Shown: piece by piece, positions 26,121-35,626 of the stretch
How positions within the stretch are numbered: the first letter of the stretch is position 1
Layout of the letters: every line of letters begins with the position of its first letter
From: Lachnospiraceae bacterium
Lineage (GTDB): Bacteria > Bacillota > Clostridia > Lachnospirales > Lachnospiraceae
DNA: 55,623 nt
NCBI GenBank assembly: GCA_015057055.1
Contig: SVFE01000010.1
Location: 1-55,623 of the forward strand
Direction of reading: 5' to 3'
Program-made: the position numbers and the translations under genes
Notes under the pieces: model-generated
What the model was told of the DNA's origin: nothing
Database searches by the model: none
Seen by the model: only the letters and a program-made list of their open reading frames with translations

Positions 26121-26150
26121 TTATCGGTGAAATTCTTTCATACAATTTTA
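26121..26150 (-). promoter_or_regulatory. Possible sigma-28-type promoter of the yjfB-like gene
   Basis: On the - strand ACCGATAA (26128-26121) matches the sigma-28 -10 GCCGATAA in seven of eight positions. The nearest TAAA -35 (26150-26147) is 18 bp away rather than 15-16, so the match is imperfect. The motility-type gene downstream makes it plausible. Confidence 0.45.
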
Positions 26151-26293
26151 CCAATAAGTGGTTTTGAAAAAAATTAGAGATAATGTATAATTTTTTAGCA
26201 GTTTTCTATTTATTTTTTTGTATATTTGTATTAAAATGTGAAAAGGGTGTTAAAAAACTACAAAAATATACAAATTTAGAATTGGCAATTTTG

Positions 26294-26299
26294 TATAAT
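26294..26299 (+). promoter_or_regulatory. -10 element of the regulator-ftsEX operon
   Basis: A perfect TATAAT 18 bp before the start codon of the PucR-type regulator gene, with AAGGAG between. No clear -35 is seen; the tract upstream (26170-26280) is very A/T-rich and may act as an UP-like element. Nothing else is visible in 26160-26290. Confidence 0.5.
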
Positions 26300-26316
26300 G
26301 AGAAGGAGTAAGAACT

Positions 26317-27408
26317 ATGATATCAAATCAGATTTTGCAAAACACAATTGACGGTATGATGAACATTGCACACGTGGAACTTTGCGTTACGGATACGGAA
26401 GGAAAGTGCGTGGTTTCCACAATGGCAGAGAAAAAGAATTTTGAAAGCGAGATTGTAGAATTTGTAAAATCTCCCGCAGACAGTCAGGAGATTCAAAACT
26501 GCCAGTTTTTTAAAATCTTTGACGAACAACAGTTAGAGTACATATTGATTGCAGCAGGTGCAAGTGAGAATGCCTATTTGGTGGGAAAGATGGCGGCATT
26601 CCAGTTGCAGAATCTGCTTGTGGCTTATAAGGAGCGTTTTGATAAAGACAACTTTATCAAGAATCTTTTGCTGGATAACCTTCTTCTTGTGGATATCTAC
26701 AGCCGTGCCAAGAAGCTGCATTTGCAAATCGATATGAAACGCGTTGTTATGATTGTAGAAACATCCGCTGCAAAAGAAAATAACATTATGGAAATGGTGA
26801 AGGATTATTTGGGACTGAGTGGTACCAAAGAAATCGTAACTGCCGTAGATGAGAATAATGTCATTATCGTAAAGGAACTGAGCGATGAGCAGAGTGTAAG
26901 GGATATTCCCAAAGCGGCCAAGGCCATTGTGACGCATCTGACCAAAGAAGGATTGGAGGGTGTACGCCTTGCTTACGGAACGCCGGTTAATGAGATTAAA
27001 GAAGTGAGCCGTTCTTACAAGGAAGCGAAGATGGCGTTGGATGTCGGAAAAATTTTCTTCTCCGATAAAGATGTGGTGCCTTACAGCGAATTGGGAATCG
27101 GCCGCTTGATTTACCAGTTGCCGCTTCCGCTTTGTAAAATGTTTATCCGTGAGATTTTTGCAGGAAAAAATCCGGATGAATTTGACGAGGAAACGCTGAC
27201 CACCATCAATAAGTTTTTTGAAAACAGCCTGAATGTTTCAGAGACTTCCAGACAGCTCTTTATCCACAGAAATACACTGGTGTATCGTCTGGATAAATTG
27301 CAGAAGAGCACCGGTCTGGATCTGCGGGTATTTGAAGATGCCATTACGTTTAAGATTGCATTGATGGTTGTAAAATATATGAAGTATATGGAAGCCATAG
27401 AATTCTAA
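26317..27408 (+). CDS. PucR/sugar-diacid (CdaR-type) family transcriptional regulator
   Basis: A 363-residue regulator. Residues 1-110 form a sensor part of the diacid-recognition kind (VTDTEGKCVVSTMAE, YLVGKMAAFQLQNLL). A GGDEF-like central part follows, and the C-terminal helix-turn-helix has the family signature LNVSETSRQLFIHRNTLVYR followed by LDKLQKSTGLDLR. These proteins usually act as activators of metabolic genes. Here it is directly followed, 13 bp later, by ftsE, so it may instead govern or simply share expression with the division operon. It is unrelated to the c-di-AMP CdaR at 47921 despite the shared family name. AAGGAG lies 7 bp upstream. Confidence 0.85.
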   Translation: MISNQILQNTIDGMMNIAHVELCVTDTEGKCVVSTMAEKKNFESEIVEFVKSPADSQEIQNCQFFKIFDEQQLEYILIAAGASENAYLVGKMAAFQLQNLLVAYKERFDKDNFIKNLLLDNLLLVDIYSRAKKLHLQIDMKRVVMIVETSAAKENNIMEMVKDYLGLSGTKEIVTAVDENNVIIVKELSDEQSVRDIPKAAKAIVTHLTKEGLEGVRLAYGTPVNEIKEVSRSYKEAKMALDVGKIFFSDKDVVPYSELGIGRLIYQLPLPLCKMFIREIFAGKNPDEFDEETLTTINKFFENSLNVSETSRQLFIHRNTLVYRLDKLQKSTGLDLRVFEDAITFKIALMVVKYMKYMEAIEF

Positions 27409-27421
27409 GGAGATTAAAGTT

Positions 27422-28537
27422 TTGAGCAGGAAAGAATTGATTGAAGATACGGAAGAAGTGCGTGAGGTAATCGCGCAGCTTCAAGCCAAAGTAGCAGCCG
27501 GCGAGCAGGACGGGGAAGAAACCGCAGAAGAGGTCATTGAAGTGGACACCGCGGAAGAAGTTTATGAGGAAGATATTGCCGGAGATACTTTTGAAGAAGT
27601 GATTGACGAAACCGTTACCAAGGGAACCATCGGTGATGTGGTGCGGGAAAATGAAAAGCAAAGAAAAGAAAAGAAAGCGCTGGAGAAGGAAGAAGCCAGA
27701 GCAAATCGCGCGGCAACGGAAAAGACCGTAGTGAGAGAACGTCGCACGGCGGAAAGAGACAGACGTTCCACGCAGCGGCCCGGACCTTCCCGGAGAGCGG
27801 AAACGCCGAAAAAGGCAAAGGGAAAGAAACCTGCAGCCAAAGATGATGTTATTATTTCTCTGGAAGGTGTAACCAAGTCCTATGTAAAAGGCATACCGGC
27901 ATTAAATGATGTGACTCTGCATATAAATAGAGGAGAATTTGTCTTTATTGTCGGGGACAGCGGTTCCGGTAAATCCACATTGATAAAACTTCTTTTGCGC
28001 GAGTTAAAACCTACGTCCGGAAGCATTATGGTAAACGGATTCCAGGTAGATAAACTCAGACAATGGAAGATTCCGAAACTGCGCAGAAGCATGGGCGTAG
28101 TGTTCCAGGATTTCCGATTGTTGTCGGATTTGACCGTGTATGAAAACGTGGCATTTGCACAGCGGATTATTCAGGTGCCGGCAAAACAAATGAAAAAAAA
28201 TGTTTCCAATATGCTTTCTGTGGTAGGATTACCCGGAAAATATAAGGCGAAACCGGACGAATTGTCTGGCGGAGAGATGCAGAGAGTGGCGCTGGCCAGG
28301 GCACTGGTAAACCGTCCGCCTATCTTGCTTGCGGATGAGCCGACCGGTAATCTGGACCCGAAGAATACGTTGGAGATTATGAATCTCTTGGAGCAGATTA
28401 ACAAAAACGGAACCACGGTTATCGTGGTAACCCACAACGACAAGATTGTAAATGATATGCAAAAGCGCGTTATTACAATTAAGAAAGGTGTAATTGTAAG
28501 CGACGAAGAAAAAGGTGGCTATATAGATGAAGATTAG
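27422..28537 (+). CDS. ftsE: Cell division ATP-binding protein FtsE with a long charged N-terminal extension
   Basis: ATPase of the FtsEX complex that triggers wall hydrolases at the division site. The ABC core starts near residue 142 (VIISLEGVTKSY) with Walker A GDSGSGKST (K184), the signature LSGGEMQRVALARAL and Walker B ILLADEPTGNLD. FtsE is normally about 230 residues; this protein has 371 because of a 140-residue extension whose first 75 residues are strongly acidic and next 65 strongly basic (RERRTAERDRRSTQRPGPSR). The extension is low-complexity and probably disordered. Start TTG is supported by AAGGAG 9 bp upstream. It overlaps ftsX by 11 bp. Confidence 0.93.
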   Translation: MSRKELIEDTEEVREVIAQLQAKVAAGEQDGEETAEEVIEVDTAEEVYEEDIAGDTFEEVIDETVTKGTIGDVVRENEKQRKEKKALEKEEARANRAATEKTVVRERRTAERDRRSTQRPGPSRRAETPKKAKGKKPAAKDDVIISLEGVTKSYVKGIPALNDVTLHINRGEFVFIVGDSGSGKSTLIKLLLRELKPTSGSIMVNGFQVDKLRQWKIPKLRRSMGVVFQDFRLLSDLTVYENVAFAQRIIQVPAKQMKKNVSNMLSVVGLPGKYKAKPDELSGGEMQRVALARALVNRPPILLADEPTGNLDPKNTLEIMNLLEQINKNGTTVIVVTHNDKIVNDMQKRVITIKKGVIVSDEEKGGYIDED

Positions 28538-29423
28538 TACTCTGTTTTATGTTTTGGGTCAGGGGATAAAAAGTACATTTAAAAATAAGTGGTTTTCGCT
28601 GGCATCCATTGCAACCATCAGTGCGTGTCTGTTTTTATTCGGACTCTGTTATGCGGTGGTTATGAACTTTCAATACATGGTAAAAACGGCGGAAGAAGGG
28701 GTATCTGTTACGGTGTTTTTTGATGAGGGAATCTCGGATGAACGAATTGCCGAAATCGGGACGCTGATTATCAATCATACCGCGGTATCCAAGGCAAATT
28801 ATATTTCGGCGGAAGCAGCCTGGGAGAGTTTTAAAACGGAGTATCTGGGCGAGTATGCCGACGGATTCACGGAAAATCCTTTGGAAAATTCCATGAACTA
28901 TGAGGTGTACTTAAATGATGTATCCCGTCAGGCCGAATTGGTACAGTATCTGGAAGGTATGGAAGGCGTCAGACAGGTTAATAAGTCAGAAATCACGGCC
29001 AACACCTTAAGCGGAATGAACAAACTGATTGCTTATGTTTCCGTGGGAATCATCGCTATCCTTTTGGCGGTATCCGTGTTCTTGATTTCCAATACGGTTA
29101 TGATCGGTATTTCTGTACGGAAAGAGGAGATTGCCATTATGAAATATATCGGCGCAACGGACTTCTTTGTTCGCGCCCCCTTTATTATCGAAGGAATTAT
29201 TATTGGTGCCGTAGGGTCTTTGATTCCGTTGGCAATTATTTATGTGGTGTATAATAAAGTAATTGAATATATCATGACACGTTTTGCGATTTTGACATCG
29301 CTCCTTAAGTTCCTTCCGGTGGAAGAGATATTCCATTACCTGTTCCCGATTGCTTTGGTTCTGGGAATCGGAATTGGGTTTGTCGGAAGTTTTGCCACCG
29401 TCAGACGACACCTTCGTGTGTAG
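28527..29423 (+). CDS. ftsX: Cell division permease-like protein FtsX
   Basis: A 298-residue membrane partner of FtsE. One membrane segment near residues 20-45 (SLASIATISACLFLFGLCYAVV), a large external domain (about 50-160) that contacts wall hydrolases in other species, and three C-terminal segments (about 170-195, 220-245, 265-290) are visible. KEEIAIMKYIGATDFFVRAPFI is the typical FtsX cytoplasmic loop. It overlaps ftsE by 11 bp and precedes the EnvC-like gene, a natural target for activation. Confidence 0.95.
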   Translation: MKISTLFYVLGQGIKSTFKNKWFSLASIATISACLFLFGLCYAVVMNFQYMVKTAEEGVSVTVFFDEGISDERIAEIGTLIINHTAVSKANYISAEAAWESFKTEYLGEYADGFTENPLENSMNYEVYLNDVSRQAELVQYLEGMEGVRQVNKSEITANTLSGMNKLIAYVSVGIIAILLAVSVFLISNTVMIGISVRKEEIAIMKYIGATDFFVRAPFIIEGIIIGAVGSLIPLAIIYVVYNKVIEYIMTRFAILTSLLKFLPVEEIFHYLFPIALVLGIGIGFVGSFATVRRHLRV

Positions 29424-29463
29424 TTTCGGAACGAAGTGAGCAGATGGGTAGCAACAGAAAGGC

Positions 29464-30699
29464 ATGTGTGACAGAGTGAATAATTTGTGGAAGAGAATTG
29501 TGGGATGCATTGCGGTCAGTCTCATGGTCATTATGACAAACGGTATAGCCGGCATGGCAGACGAAGACGCAGATATTGATGCATTGCAGGCCAGCATAGA
29601 GGAAAAAGAAGGCGAACTGGATCAGCTCGAGGAAGAAAAAAATGCACTTTTGGCAGGGCGGACCAATATTGAAAATATTATAAACGGTCTTGAGGCAGCC
29701 CAGTCCGAGATGGAGACATACGTTACGGAACTGGACAATCAGCTTCTCAGTATTCAGAGTAATATTGACAATCTCAATCAGCTGATTGCGGAAAAGGAAG
29801 CGGAGATTGTGATTGCCCAGGCAGAACTGGAAGAGGCAGAAGCAGTGGCCGTGGCACAGTACGAAGCGATGAAAGCCCGGATTCAATTTATGTATGAACG
29901 GGGTGACAATATGTTTCTGGAGATGCTGGTTTCCGCGGATTCTTTTGCCGACATGCTGAATAAGGCAGATTATATTGAGCAGCTTTCTGCATACGACAGA
30001 AGAATGTTGGAAGAATATCAGTTAGTGGTACAATATGCCCAGCTCTGCAGGGAAGAACTTCAGGCAGAAGCAGAACTTTTGGAAGAGGCAATGGCGGCTG
30101 CGGAAGCGGAGCAGGAAAGCATGAATTTGTTGATTGCAGAAAAGGAACAGCAGATTATTGCTTACCAGACGGATATTGATACGCAGGAAGCGGCGATTCG
30201 GGAATATGACGAGGAGATTGCTGCACAGAATGAGATTATTGAAGCGCTGGAAGCCCAGGTAGCAGCAGAACGGGCGGCACTGGCGGAAGCCAACCGACGT
30301 CGCTACGACGGAGGAATATTTATCTGGCCGGCGCCGGAATATACCAGAATTTCCAGTCCCTACGGATGGCGAATGCATCCGACGCTGGGCGTGGATAAAT
30401 TCCACAACGGCGTAGATTTGGCGGCACCGGGAGGTTCCCCGATTTTGGCGGCCTATGACGGTGAGGTAGTGGCAGCAGGCTATTCTTCCAGTATGGGAAA
30501 TTATGTAATGATAGACCACGGCGATGAATTGTATACAATATATATGCATGCAACGACTATTTTCGTATCCAGAGGAGATACGGTTACCCGGGGTGAGCAG
30601 ATTGCTACCGTGGGTACCACGGGACGAAGCACGGGAAATCATTTGCATTTTGGTGTGAGACTCAACGGCCAATACGTAGATCCGATGCAGTATATCTAG
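29464..30699 (+). CDS. EnvC-like secreted murein hydrolase (coiled coil plus M23)
   Basis: A 411-residue exported protein. A signal peptide (positively charged start then IVGCIAVSLMVIMT) is followed by a coiled coil from about 35 to 275 rich in E, Q, L and A, and a C-terminal LytM/M23 domain: SSPYGWRMHPTLGVDKFHNG with H314 and D318 as zinc ligands and H393-L-H395 in GNHLHFG. The zinc site looks complete, so it is probably active, unlike E. coli EnvC which only activates amidases. The coiled coil would be the FtsX docking part. Start is uncertain: ATG 29464 has a close AAAGG, a GTG lies four codons later. It follows ftsX by 40 bp. Confidence 0.92.
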   Translation: MCDRVNNLWKRIVGCIAVSLMVIMTNGIAGMADEDADIDALQASIEEKEGELDQLEEEKNALLAGRTNIENIINGLEAAQSEMETYVTELDNQLLSIQSNIDNLNQLIAEKEAEIVIAQAELEEAEAVAVAQYEAMKARIQFMYERGDNMFLEMLVSADSFADMLNKADYIEQLSAYDRRMLEEYQLVVQYAQLCREELQAEAELLEEAMAAAEAEQESMNLLIAEKEQQIIAYQTDIDTQEAAIREYDEEIAAQNEIIEALEAQVAAERAALAEANRRRYDGGIFIWPAPEYTRISSPYGWRMHPTLGVDKFHNGVDLAAPGGSPILAAYDGEVVAAGYSSSMGNYVMIDHGDELYTIYMHATTIFVSRGDTVTRGEQIATVGTTGRSTGNHLHFGVRLNGQYVDPMQYI

Positions 30700-30727
30700 T
30701 ATATCTGATGAAATATGGAGGATGGCA

Positions 30728-31978
30728 ATGAATAAAAAAGATTTTTGGAGCGGATTGCTGACCGGGATCCTGATTGCGGCATTTATCGTCAGCGCTGTTC
30801 TTTGCGGCAAAGTAATTTACAATGCGACGCAGGATGCAAAACAATCGGAAACGGCATCCAATGTCGGATCAGAGGAATCGGCGATACCGGAAGAATACGA
30901 ATCGGTATTGGAAGATCCGGAACTGATGGAAAAAATTTTGCTGTTGGAGAACGCGATTGACGAGTTGTATATCGGAGACGTGTCTACGGAAGATATAAAG
31001 AACGGAATATATGACGGAATCATGTCTTCGCTGGGAGATCCTTACGCGGCATATTATACGCCGGAAGAATGGATTGAATTGCAAAATTCCACTGCCGGAA
31101 TATATTTTGGTATCGGGGCATATCTACAGAAAAGTATGACTACATTATATCCTCAGATTACCGGGATCATTGATGATTCGCCGGCTTCCGAAAGTGAACT
31201 CCGGGTGGACGACTACATCTATATGGTAGACGGGGAAGACGTTTACGATATGGATTTATCGGAAGTGGTTAGTATGATTAAAGGGGAAGAAGGAACCACG
31301 GTTACATTGACGATTGTAAGACCTTCGACCGGGGAGGAACTGGATGTTACGTTGGAACGACGCCGCGTAGAGTCGCCTACGGTTACCTACGAAATGTTGG
31401 AAGACGATATTTTGCTCGTAACGATTACAGAGTTTGATACGGTGACGGTGGACCAGTTTGCAGAGGCCCTGGCAATCGGAAAAGGCTCCGGAATGCAGGG
31501 AATGATTTTGGATTTGCGGGGAAATCCCGGCGGAAGTCTTGCGGCTGTTGTAGAGATCGCGCGGATGATATTGCCGGAAGGACTCATTGTATATACAGAA
31601 GATAAATACGGAGAGCGGGTGGAATATGCCTGCGACGGTACCCATGAATTGGATGTGCCCATGGTTGTACTGGTGAATGGCGGCAGCGCCAGCGCATCCG
31701 AGATTTTGGCGGGCGCAATCAAGGATTATGAAATGGGTATTTTGGTAGGTACCACAACATTCGGAAAAGGAATTGTGCAGCGTGTGGTGGCACTGGATGA
31801 CGGTTCTGCGGTAAAACTTACGGTAAGTCATTATTATACGCCGCTTGGCAACGACATTCATGAAGTCGGAATTTCACCGGATGTGGAAATTGAGTTTGAT
31901 TCGGAAGCTTATCTGGAAGATGAAACGGATAATCAGTTGGATGAGGCGATTGCGATTTTGTTGGATGAGATAGGGTAA
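30728..31978 (+). CDS. C-terminal processing protease (S41, CtpA-like)
   Basis: A 416-residue membrane-anchored serine protease. An N-terminal membrane segment (about 7-27) precedes a variable region, a PDZ domain (about 100-195) and the S41 core. The catalytic pair should be S322 in GSASASEILAGA and K347 in TTFGKGIVQ; the 25-residue spacing equals that of E. coli Tsp. Such proteases trim or remove wall hydrolases. Position directly after the EnvC-like gene (28 bp) suggests it controls that hydrolase. Start at 30728 is chosen because TGGAGG is 6 bp before it; an ATG two codons earlier touches the ribosome site. Confidence 0.92.
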   Translation: MNKKDFWSGLLTGILIAAFIVSAVLCGKVIYNATQDAKQSETASNVGSEESAIPEEYESVLEDPELMEKILLLENAIDELYIGDVSTEDIKNGIYDGIMSSLGDPYAAYYTPEEWIELQNSTAGIYFGIGAYLQKSMTTLYPQITGIIDDSPASESELRVDDYIYMVDGEDVYDMDLSEVVSMIKGEEGTTVTLTIVRPSTGEELDVTLERRRVESPTVTYEMLEDDILLVTITEFDTVTVDQFAEALAIGKGSGMQGMILDLRGNPGGSLAAVVEIARMILPEGLIVYTEDKYGERVEYACDGTHELDVPMVVLVNGGSASASEILAGAIKDYEMGILVGTTTFGKGIVQRVVALDDGSAVKLTVSHYYTPLGNDIHEVGISPDVEIEFDSEAYLEDETDNQLDEAIAILLDEIG

Positions 31979-32014
31979 AATAACAGCAAAAAAATACAAA
32001 TGGGGGTAATGCAA

Positions 32015-33496
32015 ATGAAAACATTAAATGAAAAACAATATGAAAACCTTCGGTTTTTGCAATGCCTTGGTTCCATTCTGGGCGTACTGTTTCTGGCCTA
32101 TATTTTGGAATTGGTAAAGGGAACCAAAACCATCGGTTATGTGGCGCTGTTTTCTGTATTTTTATTTCTGCCGTTTATTATTTCTGTACTGATGTACAAA
32201 AAAGACCGGGAAAGCAAGGCCATCCGTATGGTTGCCATGCTGGGGTATATGCTCCTGTATGGATTTGTATTACTGACCAGTGACACCATTTTGGCGTTCG
32301 TATATATTTTGCCCCCGCTTATGGCGTTTCAGGTTTATCAGGACAGTAAGACTGTTCTGAAGCTGGGAATACTTGTCATTGTAATCAATTTGGCCTATGT
32401 GGTTATCAGTTTGCTGGGAGATTCCCCCAAGCCACTTAGTGAATATGAGATTGAACTGGCGGCCGTAATTATGGCGGTAGTGTTTAATATTGTAAGTTGC
32501 AAGGTTTTAGAGAATGTTTCTGCAAACCGGCTGAATCAGATTGAGGCAGAAAAGGAAAAAGTTGAAGTGATGTTGCGTCAGATTGTGGAAGTGACGGATC
32601 GTCTGTGCGACAGTGTTTCCGATATTACCATGGAAGCCCGTCAGATGGCGACGGACGGCGTAAACAGTAAGAATGCAATCAGTGATGTCCTGGCAGGTAC
32701 CAATGAACTGGCAGAGACGGTACAGAGCCAGTTGCAGATGAGTGAAAATATTTCACGTCTTACCGGTGATACGGTCGCTGTTACCGGAACCATGCAGGAT
32801 GTTGTCCGGAATACTATGACTTATACGGATGCCGGTATGGAAGATATTAATGAACTGGCAATGTCATCCGAAGAAGGAAAACGAGCCGGTGCGGAAGCAC
32901 AAAACGGAATGCGGATGCTGGAAGAGAAAGCAGCAGAAGCATTGGAAATCCTGAATATAATCGGCGGTATTACAGGCCAGACGACGCTGCTTGCGTTTAA
33001 TGCAAGCATTGAAGCGGCAAGAGCAGGGGACGCCGGCAGGGGATTTGCGGTTGTTGCGGAAGAAATTAAGAATCTGGCGGAAGAGACATCAAAAGCAACC
33101 GAGAATATCAACCGGATTATTATGGAATTACAGGGGCAGACTCAGGAGGCACAAAACAGTGTTGCTGAGCTTCTTGAAGTAAATGATAAGCAGCTTGCTC
33201 TGATTCAGAAGACGCGGGAAGCGTTTGGACGAATCGAAGGGGAAGTGGAGCAAATTAATACGCAGGCGGATGCGCAGAGTGAAAAAATCGGTTTTGTATC
33301 CTATTCCAACCTGGAAATTAATAAGAGTGTTGAAAATCTTAGCGCATTCAGCGAAGAACTTTTGGCTAATATGGAAAATACGCAGCGGATTACCGACAGA
33401 ACCATTGAGGGTGCGGAAAACATTAATGAACTTTTGAACGGAGCAATGGAAGATATCCGCAAATTGCAAATCATGGTAGAGACGCAAAAACACTAA
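32015..33496 (+). CDS. Methyl-accepting chemotaxis-type protein with polytopic N terminus
   Basis: A 493-residue protein. The first 170 residues contain five or six hydrophobic segments with short loops and no periplasmic sensing domain; the rest is a coiled-coil signalling domain whose tip [18 protein letters not shown] followed by [17 protein letters not shown] is the highly conserved receptor hairpin. Methylation and CheW/CheA contact sites are expected there. Without an external domain it may sense a membrane property or an intracellular cue. The start at 32015 is preferred because GGGGG is 8 bp before it. It follows the protease gene by 36 bp and precedes the SOS-controlled uvrBA. Confidence 0.88.
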   Translation: MKTLNEKQYENLRFLQCLGSILGVLFLAYILELVKGTKTIGYVALFSVFLFLPFIISVLMYKKDRESKAIRMVAMLGYMLLYGFVLLTSDTILAFVYILPPLMAFQVYQDSKTVLKLGILVIVINLAYVVISLLGDSPKPLSEYEIELAAVIMAVVFNIVSCKVLENVSANRLNQIEAEKEKVEVMLRQIVEVTDRLCDSVSDITMEARQMATDGVNSKNAISDVLAGTNELAETVQSQLQMSENISRLTGDTVAVTGTMQDVVRNTMTYTDAGMEDINELAMSSEEGKRAGAEAQNGMRMLEEKAAEALEILNIIGGITGQTTLLAFNASIEAARAGDAGRGFAVVAEEIKNLAEETSKATENINRIIMELQGQTQEAQNSVAELLEVNDKQLALIQKTREAFGRIEGEVEQINTQADAQSEKIGFVSYSNLEINKSVENLSAFSEELLANMENTQRITDRTIEGAENINELLNGAMEDIRKLQIMVETQKH

Positions 33497-33504
33497 AGAA
33501 TAAT

Positions 33505-33518
33505 CGAACAAATGTTTG
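33505..33518 (+). promoter_or_regulatory. LexA (SOS) box of uvrBA
   Basis: CGAACAAATGTTTG fits the Gram-positive LexA consensus CGAACRNRYGTTYG at every position. It overlaps the -35 of the uvrB promoter, so bound LexA would block transcription. uvrB is a classical SOS gene in Firmicutes. Confidence 0.88.
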
Positions 33519-33544
33519 CAAATAAAAACAGGGCATGATATACT
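33516..33544 (+). promoter_or_regulatory. Promoter of uvrBA
   Basis: TTGCAA at 33516-33521 and TATACT at 33539-33544 are 17 bp apart, with TGA before the -10 giving an extended element. The start codon is about 50 bp downstream. Confidence 0.82.
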
Positions 33545-33598
33545 GTAGATGCAGTTGTCATGTCCTTGCATTTTCGTAAAAATCGATCGGAGGCTGTT

Positions 33599-35593
33599 GT
33601 GAAAAGAAGAGAAAATTGTGAATTTATATTACATTCCGAATATCGTCCCACCGGGGATCAGCCTCAGGCAATTAAAGAACTTGTGGAAGGTTTCCGGGAA
33701 GGAAAACAGTTCCAGACGCTTCTTGGCGTTACCGGTTCCGGCAAGACTTTTACGATGGCCAATGTCATTGCGGCTCTGAATAAGCCTACACTGGTATTGG
33801 CACATAACAAAACTCTTGCGGCCCAATTATACGGAGAGTTTAAGGAATTTTTTCCCGAGAACGCAGTAGAATACTTTGTGTCCTATTATGATTACTATCA
33901 GCCGGAAGCTTATGTTCCGTCTACGGATACTTATATTGAAAAGGATTCCTCCATCAATGATGAAATTGATAAATTGCGTCTGTCGGCTACGGCTTCTCTG
34001 ACAGAGCGGAAAGATGTGGTGGTGGTGGCGTCGGTTTCCTGTATCTATGGTTTGGGCAGCCCAGAGGACTATATGGAACTTATTGTTTCCCTGCGTCCCG
34101 GAATGGAAAAGGATCGGGATGAGGTGATACGGGAACTCATTTGCATCCAATACGACCGTAATGATTTGGATTTAAACCGCGGATGCTTCCGTGTGCGGGG
34201 GGATGTGCTGGAAATAAATCCTGCAGAAGGCGGAGATTCCATTATTCGTGTGGAATTTTTCGGAGACGAGATTGACCGGATAACCCAGGTGGATCCGCTC
34301 ACCGGACAGGTGAAGTGTGCGCTGGAGCATGTATCGGTTTTTCCGGCATCCCATTATGTGGTTTCTCCGGAAAAAATGGAAAAAGCCTGCAGGGCGATTG
34401 AAAAAGAAGCGGAAGAACGGGTGGCATATTTTAAACAGGAGGACAAACTGTTAGAAGCCCAGCGGATTAAAGAACGGACAGGATTCGATGTGGAAATGCT
34501 CCGGGAGACCGGAATTTGTTCCGGAATCGAAAACTATTCCAGACATCTGACGGGACTGCCGGCAGGTACGCCGCCCCACTGTCTGATGGACTATTTCAAA
34601 GATGATTTTTTGCTGATTGTAGACGAATCTCATATGACCATTCCTCAAGTCCGGGCAATGTACGCGGGGGACCGTTCCCGAAAAACGACATTGGTGGATT
34701 ATGGTTTCCGGTTGCCCTCGGCTCTCGATAACCGTCCGCTGAACTTTGAGGAATTTGAATCCCGCATCGACCAGATGCTGTTTGTTTCTGCTACACCGGC
34801 GGAATACGAAGAGACGCATGAACTTGGGCGTGCCCAGCAGATTATCCGTCCCACCGGTCTTTTGGATCCGGAAATCAGCGTGCGGCCGGTAGAAGGACAG
34901 ATTGACGATTTGGTAGCAGAGATTAAAAAAGAGACCGGCAAAGAAAATAAGGTTATGATTACCACGCTTACCAAAAGAATGGCAGAGGATTTGACGGATT
35001 ATCTGACGGAAATCGGTATCCGAGTGAAGTATTTACATTCGGATGTGGATACCCTGGAACGTGCCGAGATTATCCGCGATATGCGTCTGGGTGTGTTTGA
35101 CGTATTGGTGGGAATCAATTTGCTCCGGGAAGGACTTGATATTCCGGAAGTAACTTTGGTTGCGATTTTGGATGCGGATAAGGAAGGTTTTTTGCGTTCG
35201 GAGACATCCCTGATACAGACGGTAGGACGAGCGGCCCGTAATGCGGAAGGCCGGGTCATTATGTATGCAGACCGTATTACGGATTCGATGGAACGGGCGA
35301 TTTCGGAGACCAACCGTCGACGTGGCATTCAGATGAAGTATAATAAGGAACACGGAATTACCCCTACAACAATTAAAAAAGCAGTCCGTGATTTAATCAG
35401 TATCAGTAAAAGTATTGCGGCTCAGGAAGCACGGATTGAGAAGGATCCGGAGTCAATGGATGAAAAAGAATTAAAGAAGGTTATTGCAGATACGGAAAAA
35501 CTGATGCGCAAGGCAGCAGCGGATTTGAATTTCGAAGCAGCGGCAGAGCTTAGGGATAAATTGTTGGAATTAAAGAAACACTTATATAATTAA
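33599..35593 (+). CDS. uvrB: Excinuclease ABC subunit UvrB
   Basis: A 664-residue DNA-damage recognition helicase of nucleotide excision repair. It has [18 protein letters not shown], Walker [11 protein letters not shown], the beta-hairpin region [20 protein letters not shown], the helicase motifs ([33 protein letters not shown]) and a C-terminal UVR domain that meets UvrC. Start is GTG at 33599 with GGAGG five bases before; an upstream ATG frame would overlap the promoter. Length equals that of Bacillus UvrB (about 661). Confidence 0.97.
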   Translation: MKRRENCEFILHSEYRPTGDQPQAIKELVEGFREGKQFQTLLGVTGSGKTFTMANVIAALNKPTLVLAHNKTLAAQLYGEFKEFFPENAVEYFVSYYDYYQPEAYVPSTDTYIEKDSSINDEIDKLRLSATASLTERKDVVVVASVSCIYGLGSPEDYMELIVSLRPGMEKDRDEVIRELICIQYDRNDLDLNRGCFRVRGDVLEINPAEGGDSIIRVEFFGDEIDRITQVDPLTGQVKCALEHVSVFPASHYVVSPEKMEKACRAIEKEAEERVAYFKQEDKLLEAQRIKERTGFDVEMLRETGICSGIENYSRHLTGLPAGTPPHCLMDYFKDDFLLIVDESHMTIPQVRAMYAGDRSRKTTLVDYGFRLPSALDNRPLNFEEFESRIDQMLFVSATPAEYEETHELGRAQQIIRPTGLLDPEISVRPVEGQIDDLVAEIKKETGKENKVMITTLTKRMAEDLTDYLTEIGIRVKYLHSDVDTLERAEIIRDMRLGVFDVLVGINLLREGLDIPEVTLVAILDADKEGFLRSETSLIQTVGRAARNAEGRVIMYADRITDSMERAISETNRRRGIQMKYNKEHGITPTTIKKAVRDLISISKSIAAQEARIEKDPESMDEKELKKVIADTEKLMRKAAADLNFEAAAELRDKLLELKKHLYN

Positions 35594-35626
35594 AGAGTAA
35601 TTGTCGATTCGATAAGGAGATGGAAC

